From positions 68,682 through 132,681 of the forward strand of contig JANNYB010000202.1 of assembly GCA_031409875.1 (NCBI GenBank): DNA of 64,000 nt. The letters are read 5' to 3'. The translations under genes were made by a program, and so were the position numbers. Positions 17,874 to 26,943 of this stretch are shown piece after piece; the stretch's first letter is position 1; every line of letters begins with the position of its first letter. The notes beneath the pieces are model-generated. The model was not told the DNA's origin. It was given only the letters and a program-made list of their open reading frames with translations, and searched no databases. This DNA is from CALMEH01 sp031409875 (GTDB taxonomy: Bacteria > Acidobacteriota > Blastocatellia > Pyrinomonadales > Pyrinomonadaceae).

Positions 17874-18968
17874 TTAAGCGGCAACCGAATAATACTGTAA
17901 TTCTTTGCGGAATTTTTCTTCCGTCGCTTCGACAATTTCTTCGATAATCGTTTCCAAATCGTATTCGTATTTCCATTCGGGATAATCGTTTTGAAAACGG
18001 CTGACATCGCTCACCCACCAAATATGGTCGCCTTCGCGGGCTTCGTCTGAAATGTTGTAAAACAAACGCTTTCCGGCTTTTTCCTGAGCAATTTCGATGG
18101 CTTCAAGCACGGAACAATTGCTGTGGCGACTGCCGCCGATGTTATAAACTGCGCCGGCTTTCGGGTTTTGAACAAACTGCCAGAAGGCTCGGACTAAATC
18201 GTTTGAATGGATATTGTCGCGGACTTGTTTGCCTTTGTAGCCGAAAATCGTGTAATGCTTTTCGTAAATCAGACATTTGATTAGATACGCCAAAAATCCG
18301 TGCAGCATCGCGCCCGAATGCGCCGGTCCGGTCAAACATCCGCCGCGAAAAATTCCGGTTTTGATGCCGAAATAACGCCCGTATTCCTGCGCCATCACGT
18401 CTGCCGCAACTTTCGATGCGCCGAAAACGCTGTGTTTTGAATTATCAACGCTCATTGATTCGTCAATTCCGCGCTCAAAATACGGGTGATATTCGTCAAC
18501 TTCCCAGCGCGTCGCTTTTTCCGTCAAAGGCAAAAAATTCGGCGTGTCGCCATAAACTTTGTTAGTCGAAGTAAAAATAAACGGCGCATCGGGACAAAAT
18601 TTGCGCGTCGCATCGAGCAAAACGAGCGTTCCCGTCGCATTGACGCTAAAATCCGTCAGCGGTTCTTTCGCCGCCCAATCGTGCGAAGGTTGCGCCGCCG
18701 TATGAATAACGACTGAAATATCTTTGCCGTATTTGCTGAAAATTTCCTTAATCGCCGCTTCGTTGCGAATGTCGGACGAATAGTGCATAAAATTTCGCAA
18801 AGTTTTCTTCAAATTCTGCGTATTCCAGTCAACCGAACCGTCTTTACCGAAAAAATATTCGCGCATATTGTTGTCAATTCCGACAACTTTAAAGCCTAAT
18901 TCGTGAAAAAATTTCGCCGCCTCGCTTCCGATTAAACCGGAACTGCCTGTTATAATTGCTACACTCAT
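17874..18968 (-). CDS. NAD-dependent sugar epimerase/dehydratase (extended SDR)
   Basis: 364 aa. The Rossmann start GSSGLIGSEAAKFF (residues 8-21) and the acidic D36-N-N pattern suit NAD binding. It resembles CDP-paratose/tyvelose 2-epimerase-like SDRs that act on nucleotide sugars. In the usual YxxxK site I read SVFGASK, so the catalytic Tyr appears to be Phe; other enzymes of this subgroup may share this, but activity should be treated with caution. It is part of the exopolysaccharide operon and probably supplies or modifies an activated sugar. Confidence 0.75.
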   Translation of the reverse strand: MSVAIITGSSGLIGSEAAKFFHELGFKVVGIDNNMREYFFGKDGSVDWNTQNLKKTLRNFMHYSSDIRNEAAIKEIFSKYGKDISVVIHTAAQPSHDWAAKEPLTDFSVNATGTLVLLDATRKFCPDAPFIFTSTNKVYGDTPNFLPLTEKATRWEVDEYHPYFERGIDESMSVDNSKHSVFGASKVAADVMAQEYGRYFGIKTGIFRGGCLTGPAHSGAMLHGFLAYLIKCLIYEKHYTIFGYKGKQVRDNIHSNDLVRAFWQFVQNPKAGAVYNIGGSRHSNCSVLEAIEIAQEKAGKRLFYNISDEAREGDHIWWVSDVSRFQNDYPEWKYEYDLETIIEEIVEATEEKFRKELQYYSVAA

Positions 18969-19049
18969 AATTCTTTTTATTTACTTACACTTAGTAAAGT
19001 TTCAAAAGTCATAATTTTCCACGTTTTGAGGCAGAAATATTGAGCTTTT

Positions 19050-19826
19050 TTAACTTTTTTTTGCCAAATAATAAATCCAATGCGATGCGCTGTCGTTTTC
19101 AACCAATTTTCCTTCGATGTCGTAAGCCTCAATGCCGAAAAATCCGATTTCCGTCAGTTGTTTTATTTGCTTTTCGATGCTGATGTAATAAGTCAGAAGA
19201 GAAAATCGGTGATCGCCGTCATTTACAACAGCATAATTTTCGGCGTTAATTTCGTGCTTTTTCATCTTGAAATGTTTCGGCAGATGATAGAGACAATGCA
19301 GAACAAATATGAAATACTTGGCATCAAATTTGATATTTTGATGCCACGGCAGTTTTTTGAAATATTTGTAATCCCGATTGTGCGACGAGAACATAAAAAT
19401 TCCGTCTTTTTTTAAGACTCGATAGATTTCTTTCAAGGCTTTTACTCTGTCCGCGTTTGAAATCGCATCAATGCCGTTGTAGGAAAAAAGAACAAAATCA
19501 AAAGTTTCGTCTTCAAATTCAATCAAATTTCGCGCATCGCCGCATAAAATCTTGGCGTTTGGATATTTTTCGCCCGTTTCTTTGGCAAATTGGGCGACAT
19601 AATCCACGCCAATATAATCATTGCTGACTTGCAAAAGAAACTTGGTCGTTCTGCCGCCGCCGACTCCAATGTCGAGAATTTTTGAATCTTTAATTGTCGG
19701 AAAAAGTTTCTCAAACAAAACTTTTTCGGTTTCAAAAAGTGTTTCAAGACTCTGATAATAAGTCAGCACATCAGCGCGTGAATAAGTTGATTGATTGGTG
19801 AAGTTTAGCGATATTTGCTCTTGCAT
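19050..19826 (-). CDS. Class I SAM-dependent methyltransferase
   Basis: 258 aa. SAM motif I is clear (ILDIGVGGGRTTKFL, near 50-64), followed by the acidic YIGVDY strand and motif II/III (DFVLFSYNGIDAI, near 110). This is the UbiE/Methyltransf_11 fold. The substrate is unknown; in this locus it may methylate a sugar or the lipid carrier end group. It lies 10 bp after the NodB deacetylase gene (19837-20841), so they are co-transcribed. Confidence 0.8.
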   Translation of the reverse strand: MQEQISLNFTNQSTYSRADVLTYYQSLETLFETEKVLFEKLFPTIKDSKILDIGVGGGRTTKFLLQVSNDYIGVDYVAQFAKETGEKYPNAKILCGDARNLIEFEDETFDFVLFSYNGIDAISNADRVKALKEIYRVLKKDGIFMFSSHNRDYKYFKKLPWHQNIKFDAKYFIFVLHCLYHLPKHFKMKKHEINAENYAVVNDGDHRFSLLTYYISIEKQIKQLTEIGFFGIEAYDIEGKLVENDSASHWIYYLAKKS

Positions 19827-19836
19827 ATTTTTATAA

Positions 19837-20841
19837 TTAAACGCTTAATCGAAGCGCGGCGATTTTTGGTGAATAAACGCCGGCGATTCCGCGTGTTGAT
19901 TCTTCGCAAAGACTGATTCTGCCCAAAGCAAGCAAATCTGCGCCTTGATTGTTGATTCTTTTTTCGGTTGTTACCGCAATTTTGTAGCCTGCATCGGCGA
20001 TGACTTGTCTGATTTTCGCGTTATATTCGCCGTTCGGATAAGCAAATGTGTTTATTTCACGGTTTAATTGTTTTTCCAATTCTTTTTTGCCGGCAAAAAT
20101 TTCTTTTTTCGTTGTTGTTTCATCTTCCAAAGTCAAAACAACGTGATTCGCCGTATGACCGCCGAAACTGATGCCTTTTCGCGCCATTTCGCGGACTTGT
20201 TCCCAATTCAAAAGCCGATATTCACGCGGATATTCGGTAAATTCGCCGAGTTCTTTTTCGAGTTCCGCAATAACTTTTTCGCGCAAATCATTCGGCAAAT
20301 AAACAAACGCTTCGGTCAATTTCAGACGATTTTTGGTAGGCGCAATTCCAGCGGTTTTCAGCACATTTTCAATCGAAATTTGTCTTTCAAACGCTTGTTT
20401 CAAAAGCCAAAAAATGCGGTCGTGCGCCAAAGGTTTGTCTTGTCCGATGCAATCCGTCGGCAAAAAATTTGTCGCCGGAAGCCCGAATTCATTGAGAATG
20501 GGAAAGGCTTCTTCGTAAAAATCGAGATAGCCGTCATCGAAAGTAATCACGGCAAGCGGACGATTGACGCGGCGTTCGTTGCTCAAAAAATATATTGCCG
20601 TTTCGAGCGAAACAACGTCGTAAGCCTTTCGCAATAATTCGCAATGTTGTCGAAAAGTTTTGCTCGAAACGATGATTCCGTAAAACGCCTCGTTTTCGGC
20701 TTTCGCAATTTCAGCCGCGACGCGATGATATGCAAAAATATTGACCGAACCCGAAGCAATTGACGGAAAACCGACTCGCTTTTTGACAATCGAAGCTGCC
20801 GATTTAATGGCGCGTTTGAAAATTAAATTTGCAGTATTCAT
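19837..20841 (-). CDS. Polysaccharide deacetylase (NodB family)
   Basis: 334 aa. The NodB motifs are present: TFDDGYLDFYEEA near 100, the metal-binding GGHTANHVVLT (His-x3-His) near 223, and the strand FAYPNGEYN near 265. It removes N-acetyl groups from polysaccharide or lipid-linked sugars using a divalent metal. There is no clear signal peptide, so it may act in the cytoplasm on a carrier-linked sugar, as in some exopolysaccharide pathways. An inverted repeat (20851-21037) separates it from the GT4 gene upstream. Confidence 0.85.
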   Translation of the reverse strand: MNTANLIFKRAIKSAASIVKKRVGFPSIASGSVNIFAYHRVAAEIAKAENEAFYGIIVSSKTFRQHCELLRKAYDVVSLETAIYFLSNERRVNRPLAVITFDDGYLDFYEEAFPILNEFGLPATNFLPTDCIGQDKPLAHDRIFWLLKQAFERQISIENVLKTAGIAPTKNRLKLTEAFVYLPNDLREKVIAELEKELGEFTEYPREYRLLNWEQVREMARKGISFGGHTANHVVLTLEDETTTKKEIFAGKKELEKQLNREINTFAYPNGEYNAKIRQVIADAGYKIAVTTEKRINNQGADLLALGRISLCEESTRGIAGVYSPKIAALRLSV

Positions 20842-20850
20842 ATTTCTTCA

Positions 20851-21037
20851 CATTACTGAGCGGCACGGAAATTGATTGAGCAACGCGCTCGACTGATGTT
20901 TGGTATTTTTCCGTGTTTTCCGTGTTTTCCGTGGATAGAATTTATTTTCTGTTCACGAAATACACGGAAAACACGGAAAAATACTGATAATTTGAGTGAT
21001 CGGTGTGCCATATCAATTTCTATGCCGCTCAGTAATG
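20851..21037. repeat. Nested inverted-repeat element at the GT4 3' end
   Basis: Outer arms 20851-20876 and 21012-21037 pair well (CATTACTGAGCGGC / GCCGCTCAGTAATG). Inside, three TTTTCCGTG nonamers (around 20908-20935) face the complementary CACGGAAAA units (around 20960-20985). The right arm encodes the last residues of the GT4 protein, so the element formed or replaced that gene end. Confidence 0.8.
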
Positions 21038-22185
21038 ATTTCTTCAGACAAAAAATCTCGAAGTTTTTTTGTATATTGACCAAAATCAAATTCTTTCCGC
21101 GCTTTTTCACGCGCTTTTTTGCCGAATTCAATTCGCAAATTTTTATCTTCGGCAAGCAATAAAATGTTTTCCGATAAAGCCGAAACATTGCCCGGCGCAA
21201 ACAAAAAGCCTTCGCATTTGTCGGTAATAAGTTCAGGAATTCCGCCGACATTGGTTGAAATAACGGGCAAACTTGCGGACATTGCTTCGATAATTGACAT
21301 CGGCATCGCTTCGGCGTAAGTCGGAAGCACGAAAATATCGGCAGTTTGAAAAAATTTAATTCTTTCTTCGAGCGAAACCGCGCCTAAGAATTCGATAAAA
21401 TGCGAAATTTTCAATTCATCGCAATAACTTTTCAAATTTTCCGCGCCGTAACCAAGAATTGAAACTTTCAAATTTTTATCACGCAAAATCGCCAAAGCCT
21501 TGATTAAATCGCGCTCGCCTTTTAATTTCCCGATTGCGCCGACAAACAATAATCGAATAAAACCGTCATTTTTCTTATCGTTGGCAAAATTAAATGCCGA
21601 AGTCTCAATCGCGTTTGGAATAATCGAAATTTTCGCAGTCGGCACAATTTCGCGCAGTTGTCGTGCCGATTCGTTTGAAACGGCAATCAAATTACTGCAC
21701 AAATTTAACGCGGTGCGAATGATTTTTTGACCGATTTTTTTCTGAAACGGATAATAATTTTCAATGTCGCCCGCGTGAAAATGTCCGACAATTTTTTTCC
21801 GTAAAATCTTTGCAAGAAAAATAAAAATCGCCTCACGATACAAGCTCGCGTTGCTTCCGAGATGCACATAAACAAGGCGCGGACGCAGAAAAATACATTT
21901 CCAAATAAAACTGAAAATTGCCGTCAAAGCCAAAAATGCTTTACCGAATTTGCCGAAATCTTCGGCTTGCGATTCGATATAAATAAACTCGAAATCATTT
22001 TTGAGCGAAGAATTTAGAATCTCCGAAATCAAAGTCGTAATGCCGCCGCGTGTTTTCGTCAAGTGCATTCCGACCATCAAAATACGCGGTTTTTCTACCG
22101 TCTGCGTCGCTTTTTGCGTCGTTTCGGGAAATATATCGGGAATCTTTGATTCAACGAAATTTGATTGGAAGTTACTTTCGTTCAT
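21013..22185 (-). CDS. Family 4 glycosyltransferase
   Basis: 390 aa. GT-B fold: an N-terminal glycine-rich MLTKTRGGITTL-like loop (near 38-50), and the GT4 donor-binding segment EAMSASLPVISTNVGGIPELI (near 300) with the E-x7-E spacing of retaining enzymes. It probably adds an interior sugar of the repeat unit. The C-terminal residues (about SEEIITERHRN) come from an inverted repeat at 20851-21037, which may have replaced the native end. Confidence 0.85.
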   Translation of the reverse strand: MNESNFQSNFVESKIPDIFPETTQKATQTVEKPRILMVGMHLTKTRGGITTLISEILNSSLKNDFEFIYIESQAEDFGKFGKAFLALTAIFSFIWKCIFLRPRLVYVHLGSNASLYREAIFIFLAKILRKKIVGHFHAGDIENYYPFQKKIGQKIIRTALNLCSNLIAVSNESARQLREIVPTAKISIIPNAIETSAFNFANDKKNDGFIRLLFVGAIGKLKGERDLIKALAILRDKNLKVSILGYGAENLKSYCDELKISHFIEFLGAVSLEERIKFFQTADIFVLPTYAEAMPMSIIEAMSASLPVISTNVGGIPELITDKCEGFLFAPGNVSALSENILLLAEDKNLRIEFGKKAREKARKEFDFGQYTKKLRDFLSEEIITERHRN

Positions 22186-22218
22186 TAAATTTTGTAAATT
22201 ACAAAAAGCCGTAAAAGG

Positions 22219-23526
22219 CTAATATTTCCAGATAATTATGTAAGTTATGAGCAAAAAAACCGATGACAGCGACGCGGTGCGCCAAATTTTGAAATTGTGT
22301 TTGTTTTTCGACAGATAAAAAACTTCGACCGCCGCCATCAAGAGAAACGAAATTAACTGCGCGATTGCCGCGCCTTTTGCGCCGTAAATCGGAATTAAAA
22401 ACAAACCGGCGGCAAAAAATGCACCGACACCGAGCGCGTTGGCAAGCAAATCTATGTGTTGCAAATTCGCCGAAACCAAACCGCGTGAAATGACCATCAC
22501 CAAACAAAACGGCACGACGCTAACGGCTAAAATATCCAAAGTCGGCGCGACATCGGCGTATTTTTCGCCGAAAAAAACGGTCAACACAAAACGCGACAAA
22601 AACGGCGAAACGATTGCCGCCAAAGTTGCCAACGCCAACGGATAACGCGCCATTTTTGCCAAATATGCGCCGGATTTTTCGTTTGAAAATCGCGCAATTG
22701 TCGGCTGAATTATGCTGGCATAACTTGCCATCAAAATCGTTACGGGAATCAGAAAACGCGAAGCCACGCCAAATTTTGCCGATTCGGTTTCGGTCGAAAT
22801 GCGCCCTAAAAGAATGATTGCAACTTGCCAATTTATTGCCGAAAGAATTATCGTTCCCGCAAAAGTCGGCGTAACTTTGAGGATTTTGGCGAACTCGATT
22901 TTGCTGAAAGAAAATTTTGAAAAAAATTCACGCGCCGCGAGAAAATAAATTGCCAGCGCAACAAATCTGACCGCGACAAATGAAACGCAGATTATCGAAA
23001 TATCAAAACCTTTCCACAACAACGCCAGCGGAATAATCGTTCTCAAAATATTTTCAAATGTTGTAACGACAGCGATTAAGCGCGTGCGTCCGTAAGAAAT
23101 CGCGGTTGCTTCCGACAAACAAATCAAACTTGTCGGAATCATTGCCAGACTCAAAATCGCCGTCGAAAGTCTGACGGACGAAGATTCGCTGACGAAAAAA
23201 CCGCTTGCCGTCATCAAAATCACGCAGATTATTCCCGAAATTGAAAGAAATGCAGCCGCAGTGCCGATAAAATCCGAAACTGTTTTTTCTGCGCTCCGAC
23301 GGCTGATTTCGCTGACTAAAAACGGCATCAAACCCATCGAACAAACCGCAAAAAACAGCGCGTAAAGTCCCATCACGATTGTAAATCTGCCGAGTTCTTC
23401 TACGTCGCGCAGACGCGCAATGAAAATCCAAAGCAAAACGCTGTTGGCAATGCTGACCGCGCCCGACCAAACCATCCACATCAAATTGCGGGTGAGATTT
23501 TCATTTTTTGAAGCGGATAAATTCAT
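22219..23526 (-). CDS. Oligosaccharide flippase (Wzx-like)
   Basis: 435 aa with 12 or more hydrophobic helices across the whole length and very few charged loops, matching polysaccharide_synt/MATE-like flippases. The start NLMWMVWSGAVSIANSVLLW fits the first helix of this family. It would move the lipid-linked repeat unit from the cytoplasmic to the periplasmic leaflet, between the glycosyltransferases and the Wzy-type polymerases encoded nearby. Confidence 0.8.
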   Translation of the reverse strand: MNLSASKNENLTRNLMWMVWSGAVSIANSVLLWIFIARLRDVEELGRFTIVMGLYALFFAVCSMGLMPFLVSEISRRSAEKTVSDFIGTAAAFLSISGIICVILMTASGFFVSESSSVRLSTAILSLAMIPTSLICLSEATAISYGRTRLIAVVTTFENILRTIIPLALLWKGFDISIICVSFVAVRFVALAIYFLAAREFFSKFSFSKIEFAKILKVTPTFAGTIILSAINWQVAIILLGRISTETESAKFGVASRFLIPVTILMASYASIIQPTIARFSNEKSGAYLAKMARYPLALATLAAIVSPFLSRFVLTVFFGEKYADVAPTLDILAVSVVPFCLVMVISRGLVSANLQHIDLLANALGVGAFFAAGLFLIPIYGAKGAAIAQLISFLLMAAVEVFYLSKNKHNFKIWRTASLSSVFLLITYIIIWKY

Positions 23527-23533
23527 CTTCGAT

Positions 23534-23614
23534 GATTACAAATTACAAATTACAAATTACAGATTTTGGATTTCAGATTTCAGATTTTTTGTAATTTTTA
23601 ATCTGTAATCTGTA
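23534..23614. repeat. Heptamer tracts (TTACAAA, with related inverted units)
   Basis: Four copies of TTACAAA (about 23537-23561) are followed by GATTTCA-type units, then GTAATTTTTAATCTGTAATCTGTA, which partly pairs back. It lies just upstream of the flippase start and must be transcribed in its leader if the operon promoter is further upstream. Confidence 0.7.
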
Positions 23615-23667
23615 TTTCAATTGCCGAATATACCAAACAGAAATTGGTTTGCAAAAATATTTAATTA

Positions 23668-23736
23668 AAAGTCCAACATGCTTTAGCTTGTTGAATGTGC
23701 CGGCAGTTCAACAAGCTAAAGCATGTTGGACTTTTT
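23668..23736. repeat. Perfect 29-bp hairpin with T run
   Basis: Arms 23668-23696 and 23708-23736 are exact reverse complements around an 11-nt loop. Poly-A on one side and poly-T on the other make it a strong bidirectional terminator by shape. It lies after the second polymerase gene and before the flippase, where it might reduce read-through inside the locus. Confidence 0.8.
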
Positions 23737-23784
23737 CCGGCTAACTGTTTTTCGCAATTCATTTTCTTTTGGGTATATCTTTCA

Positions 23785-25281
23785 TTACAAAAATAACTGT
23801 CGGCGCATTCGGCTAATTGCCAAAATCGTGCCGAACATAAAAAACAAAGTTCGCAAAGGCGGTCTGCCGGAGCCGAGCGAGCCGGGTTCTTTGATTGCAG
23901 AAATAATAAACGCAAGCAGTCCGGCGGCTGTTCCGAGCGCAACCGCAAACAGCAAACGGTCGTGATTTGTCATCGCTTTGAAACATTCAAACAACGCGAC
24001 AATAATCAGCAAACAAAAAATAATTCCGCCCGGAATACCGATTTCCGCCGTGATATGCGCGAAAACATTGTGAACCGGATTCGGGAAAACTTTCGTTACA
24101 AAAATCGAAGTTTCGTCATATTTCGGCATCGCCGTTCGATAATTATTTAAGCCGACACCAACGAGTGCGTTGTCTTCAATAATCCGCACCGCAGTTTCCA
24201 TCAGCGGCAAACGAATCAATGCCGAACCGTCATCATCAGCCGTTAAACGCTCATAAATTCGAGCCGAAAACGGAAGCAGAAGCACGCAAACAAGCAAACC
24301 TGCGCCGCCGACCGAAACAAAATAATTCGTTCTTTCGCTTTTTGAAATCCGCCACCAGCCAAACAAAACGAGTATCGCAATTCCGACAACAAGCGAAATC
24401 CAACTGCCACGCGCCAGAGACAAAATAACCGCGATAATTCCTAAAAACATCGCCGCTGGCAAAAGAATTTTTTGCCACGTTTCAAAGTTTTTCACGCGGC
24501 AGACAATCGGCGCGATAACCAACGGAATCAAAGTCGAAATTACCCAAGCCATTTCGGTCGGCGTTCGCAAAAATGCCTGCACACGCGATAAAATTTGGGC
24601 TTGTGTGCCGAGCAATTCTTCTTCCGTGCCGGTGCCGAAAAAAGCTAAATTCGTCGGGAAATCAAGCGCATATTGCGTTGAAGAAATAATTCCGGTGAAC
24701 AAAAGTCCGACTGCTAAACCTGTTATTAATTCAATCAATCTTTCGCGTTGGCTAAAGTGTGAAGCAATCGCAAAAGCCACCAAAACCGAGGTTAAAAATG
24801 ACCAAACAGAAAACCATCCGAGCAAATTCGAGCCATTGAAAAGAACTGAAATAACCGCGCAACCGAACAACGCCAACAACAAAATTGAAAACGATGTCGG
24901 GAAAATTTTCTCTCTCGATTTATCGGCAAATTGGTCGTGAACGAGCAAAATCAACGCCATCAACAAAGTCAGCGAAAGATTAAAACCCGACGGATCTTCA
25001 ACTTCATCAATTTTGTAGAAATTCACTTCGGCTTTGAAGAAAAACGAGAAGATAAAAACAAATCGCGCCGCCGCCATCACAGGTAATTCGAGCGCAAAAC
25101 AGACTGCCGCGCCGAGCGCAAAAAAGACGAGCGCACCGAGCATCAAAGTTTGCGAATGTGCGCCGCCGCCAACTCCGATAATCGCCGCGCCAAGCAAACA
25201 CGCGGCAAAAAACAGTCCGCCGATGAGCGCAAACTGTTTTGCCGTTTCCGTAAAATTGGAGTTTTTTTCTATTTCGCGCAC
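23785..25281 (-). CDS. O-antigen ligase/polymerase family membrane protein
   Basis: 498 aa, about 12 hydrophobic helices. The Wzy_C region is visible: LARGSWISLVVG near 305, then the large periplasmic loop with NALVGVGLNNYRTAMP near 372 and PVHNVFAHITAEIGIPGG near 400. It would polymerise or transfer lipid-linked repeat units. The frame opens with GTG at 25281 and no closer ATG fits, so a GTG start is likely. It is one of two such proteins in the locus. Confidence 0.8.
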   Translation of the reverse strand: MREIEKNSNFTETAKQFALIGGLFFAACLLGAAIIGVGGGAHSQTLMLGALVFFALGAAVCFALELPVMAAARFVFIFSFFFKAEVNFYKIDEVEDPSGFNLSLTLLMALILLVHDQFADKSREKIFPTSFSILLLALFGCAVISVLFNGSNLLGWFSVWSFLTSVLVAFAIASHFSQRERLIELITGLAVGLLFTGIISSTQYALDFPTNLAFFGTGTEEELLGTQAQILSRVQAFLRTPTEMAWVISTLIPLVIAPIVCRVKNFETWQKILLPAAMFLGIIAVILSLARGSWISLVVGIAILVLFGWWRISKSERTNYFVSVGGAGLLVCVLLLPFSARIYERLTADDDGSALIRLPLMETAVRIIEDNALVGVGLNNYRTAMPKYDETSIFVTKVFPNPVHNVFAHITAEIGIPGGIIFCLLIIVALFECFKAMTNHDRLLFAVALGTAAGLLAFIISAIKEPGSLGSGRPPLRTLFFMFGTILAISRMRRQLFL

Positions 25282-25284
25282 AGT

Positions 25285-25319
25285 TTAATTTGAAATTTGA
25301 AATTTGAAATTTGAAATCG
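25285..25319. repeat. Tandem 7-bp repeat (GAAATTT)
   Basis: About four copies of GAAATTT fill the gap between the polymerase start and the priming transferase stop. No paired inverted tract is next to it. Confidence 0.75.
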
Positions 25320-25321
25320 TT

Positions 25322-26728
25322 TTACATCGCGCCTGTTCCGCGAATGACAATCGGAATTGTTCTGAATAAAATCTTGAAATCGAGCAAGAGCGACCATTTA
25401 TCAATATATTCGAGGTCTTGCATAATCCATTTATCAAAACTCGTTTCGCTTCTGCCCGAAATTTGCCAGATGCAAGTGATTCCGGGTTTGACGCTGAAAC
25501 GGCGGTTAAACCACATTTGATTGAATTTTTGAAAATCGCGTTCGGGCAAAGGGCGCGGTCCGACTAAAGACAAATCGCCGAGCAAAACATTGATAAGTTG
25601 CGGCAATTCGTCGAGACTCGTTTTGCGGAGAAATTTTCCGATTGGCGTAATGCGCGGATCATTTTTGATTTTGAAAACAGGTCCGTCGGCTTCGTTTAAG
25701 GCTTCGAGTTTTTTCTGTTGTTCGACGGCATCAACAACCATCGTGCGAAATTTGAACATTCGGAAAAGCCGTTTGTTATAACCGACGCGCTCTTGAATAA
25801 AGAAAATCGGTCCCGGCGAACTCAATTTGATAAGCAAAGCGATAATAAGCATCGTTGGCGCGACTAAAATTAGCAAAAGCAAGCCGCAAACAAAATCGAA
25901 TGTATTTTTCAAAAACATCTGCCAGTTTGAAAAAGATGTCGTGTAAAGCGACAAAATCGGCGCGTTACCAATTTCTCCGGCGACGGCGTGGGCGAGTTTG
26001 AGATTAAACAAATCCGAATAAATCCGCACGATAATTCCTTGTTCTTCCGCCGCTTTTGCAATCGTTTCCATTTGGTCGTAAAAACTTTTTACGGGCAGAC
26101 AAATAATCACTTCGTCAATCACATTTTCGGCTAAAACTTTTGAGATTTCCGAAAGTTTGCCGATGGTTTGCGGCGTTTCCAAATCGTCAACAAAGCCGAT
26201 AAATTTATAGCCGATTTCGGGAGTTTCTTTAATTAAGCCGAAAAGTTCTTGTCCGCGTCTGCCCGCGCCGATGATGACGACCGAGCGCAGATTTCGCCCG
26301 TGAAGCCGAAATTGTTTCAACAAATTTCGTTTAAGCAATCGAAGCACAAAAAGCAGAACAAACGAGGCAAACGCGAAAATCAGCAAAAATCTTTTCGGGA
26401 AAATCTGCCATTCCGCAAGCAAAATCATTGTCGCTAAAATTAACGAACAAAACACGACTGCCCGCAAAACATCGGTTAATTCGTCTTGCCAGCTTGCCAA
26501 ACGCTTTGAACGATAAAGCCATGCGGACGACAAAATAAACGCCCAACTGCTCAAAACGCCGATTAAAAAAAGCGAGCTGTCAAAAGTCGGCGCAAAAACC
26601 GCTCTGAACATATAACTCACGCCTTCCGGTCCGCCGTAATAAAACGCTAACAAAAGCGCAAAACTCAATGCGCCTAAGTCAAGAATTTTATATCCGAAAA
26701 TCAGGGAATGTCTGATTCTTTCTTTCAT
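25322..26728 (-). CDS. Polyprenyl-phosphate sugar-1-phosphate transferase (priming enzyme)
   Basis: 468 aa. Four to five N-terminal helices, a Rossmann-like middle domain (VVIIGAGRRGQELFGLI near 150), a re-entrant helix near 275-300, then the catalytic domain: FIQERVGYNKRLFRMFKFRTM near 325, LRKTSLDELPQLINVL near 380, and SLVGPRPLPERDF near 400. This is the WbaP/CpsE type. It starts repeat-unit assembly by joining a sugar-1-phosphate to undecaprenyl phosphate in the inner membrane. Confidence 0.9.
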   Translation of the reverse strand: MKERIRHSLIFGYKILDLGALSFALLLAFYYGGPEGVSYMFRAVFAPTFDSSLFLIGVLSSWAFILSSAWLYRSKRLASWQDELTDVLRAVVFCSLILATMILLAEWQIFPKRFLLIFAFASFVLLFVLRLLKRNLLKQFRLHGRNLRSVVIIGAGRRGQELFGLIKETPEIGYKFIGFVDDLETPQTIGKLSEISKVLAENVIDEVIICLPVKSFYDQMETIAKAAEEQGIIVRIYSDLFNLKLAHAVAGEIGNAPILSLYTTSFSNWQMFLKNTFDFVCGLLLLILVAPTMLIIALLIKLSSPGPIFFIQERVGYNKRLFRMFKFRTMVVDAVEQQKKLEALNEADGPVFKIKNDPRITPIGKFLRKTSLDELPQLINVLLGDLSLVGPRPLPERDFQKFNQMWFNRRFSVKPGITCIWQISGRSETSFDKWIMQDLEYIDKWSLLLDFKILFRTIPIVIRGTGAM

Positions 26729-26772
26729 ATCTAAATCCTTTATAAATAATTGGGCAAAATAATTTTTGAGAT

Positions 26773-26853
26773 GTTCGGAGTTCCGACTTTAGTCGGCTTT
26801 TTATTTCGCTGCGCTTCGCTAGCGAAATGCCAACTAAAGTTGGAACTCCGAAC
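26773..26853. repeat. GCTTCGC-core multi-hairpin repeat, copy 3
   Basis: It starts GTTCGGAGTTCC and ends GGAACTCCGAAC. Inner hairpins are CCGACTTTAGTCGG, CCAACTAAAGTTGG, and TTTCGCT...AGCGAAA around GCGCTTCGC. It lies between the priming transferase and the Wzz-like gene. Confidence 0.8.
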
Positions 26854-26943
26854 GAAGTCAAATATTTTTAATTTAATTCTGTCCTGTTACTTAATTGTTT
26901 GCTTTATAAAATTGGAATGAAGCGTAAATTTCAATTTTGTTTT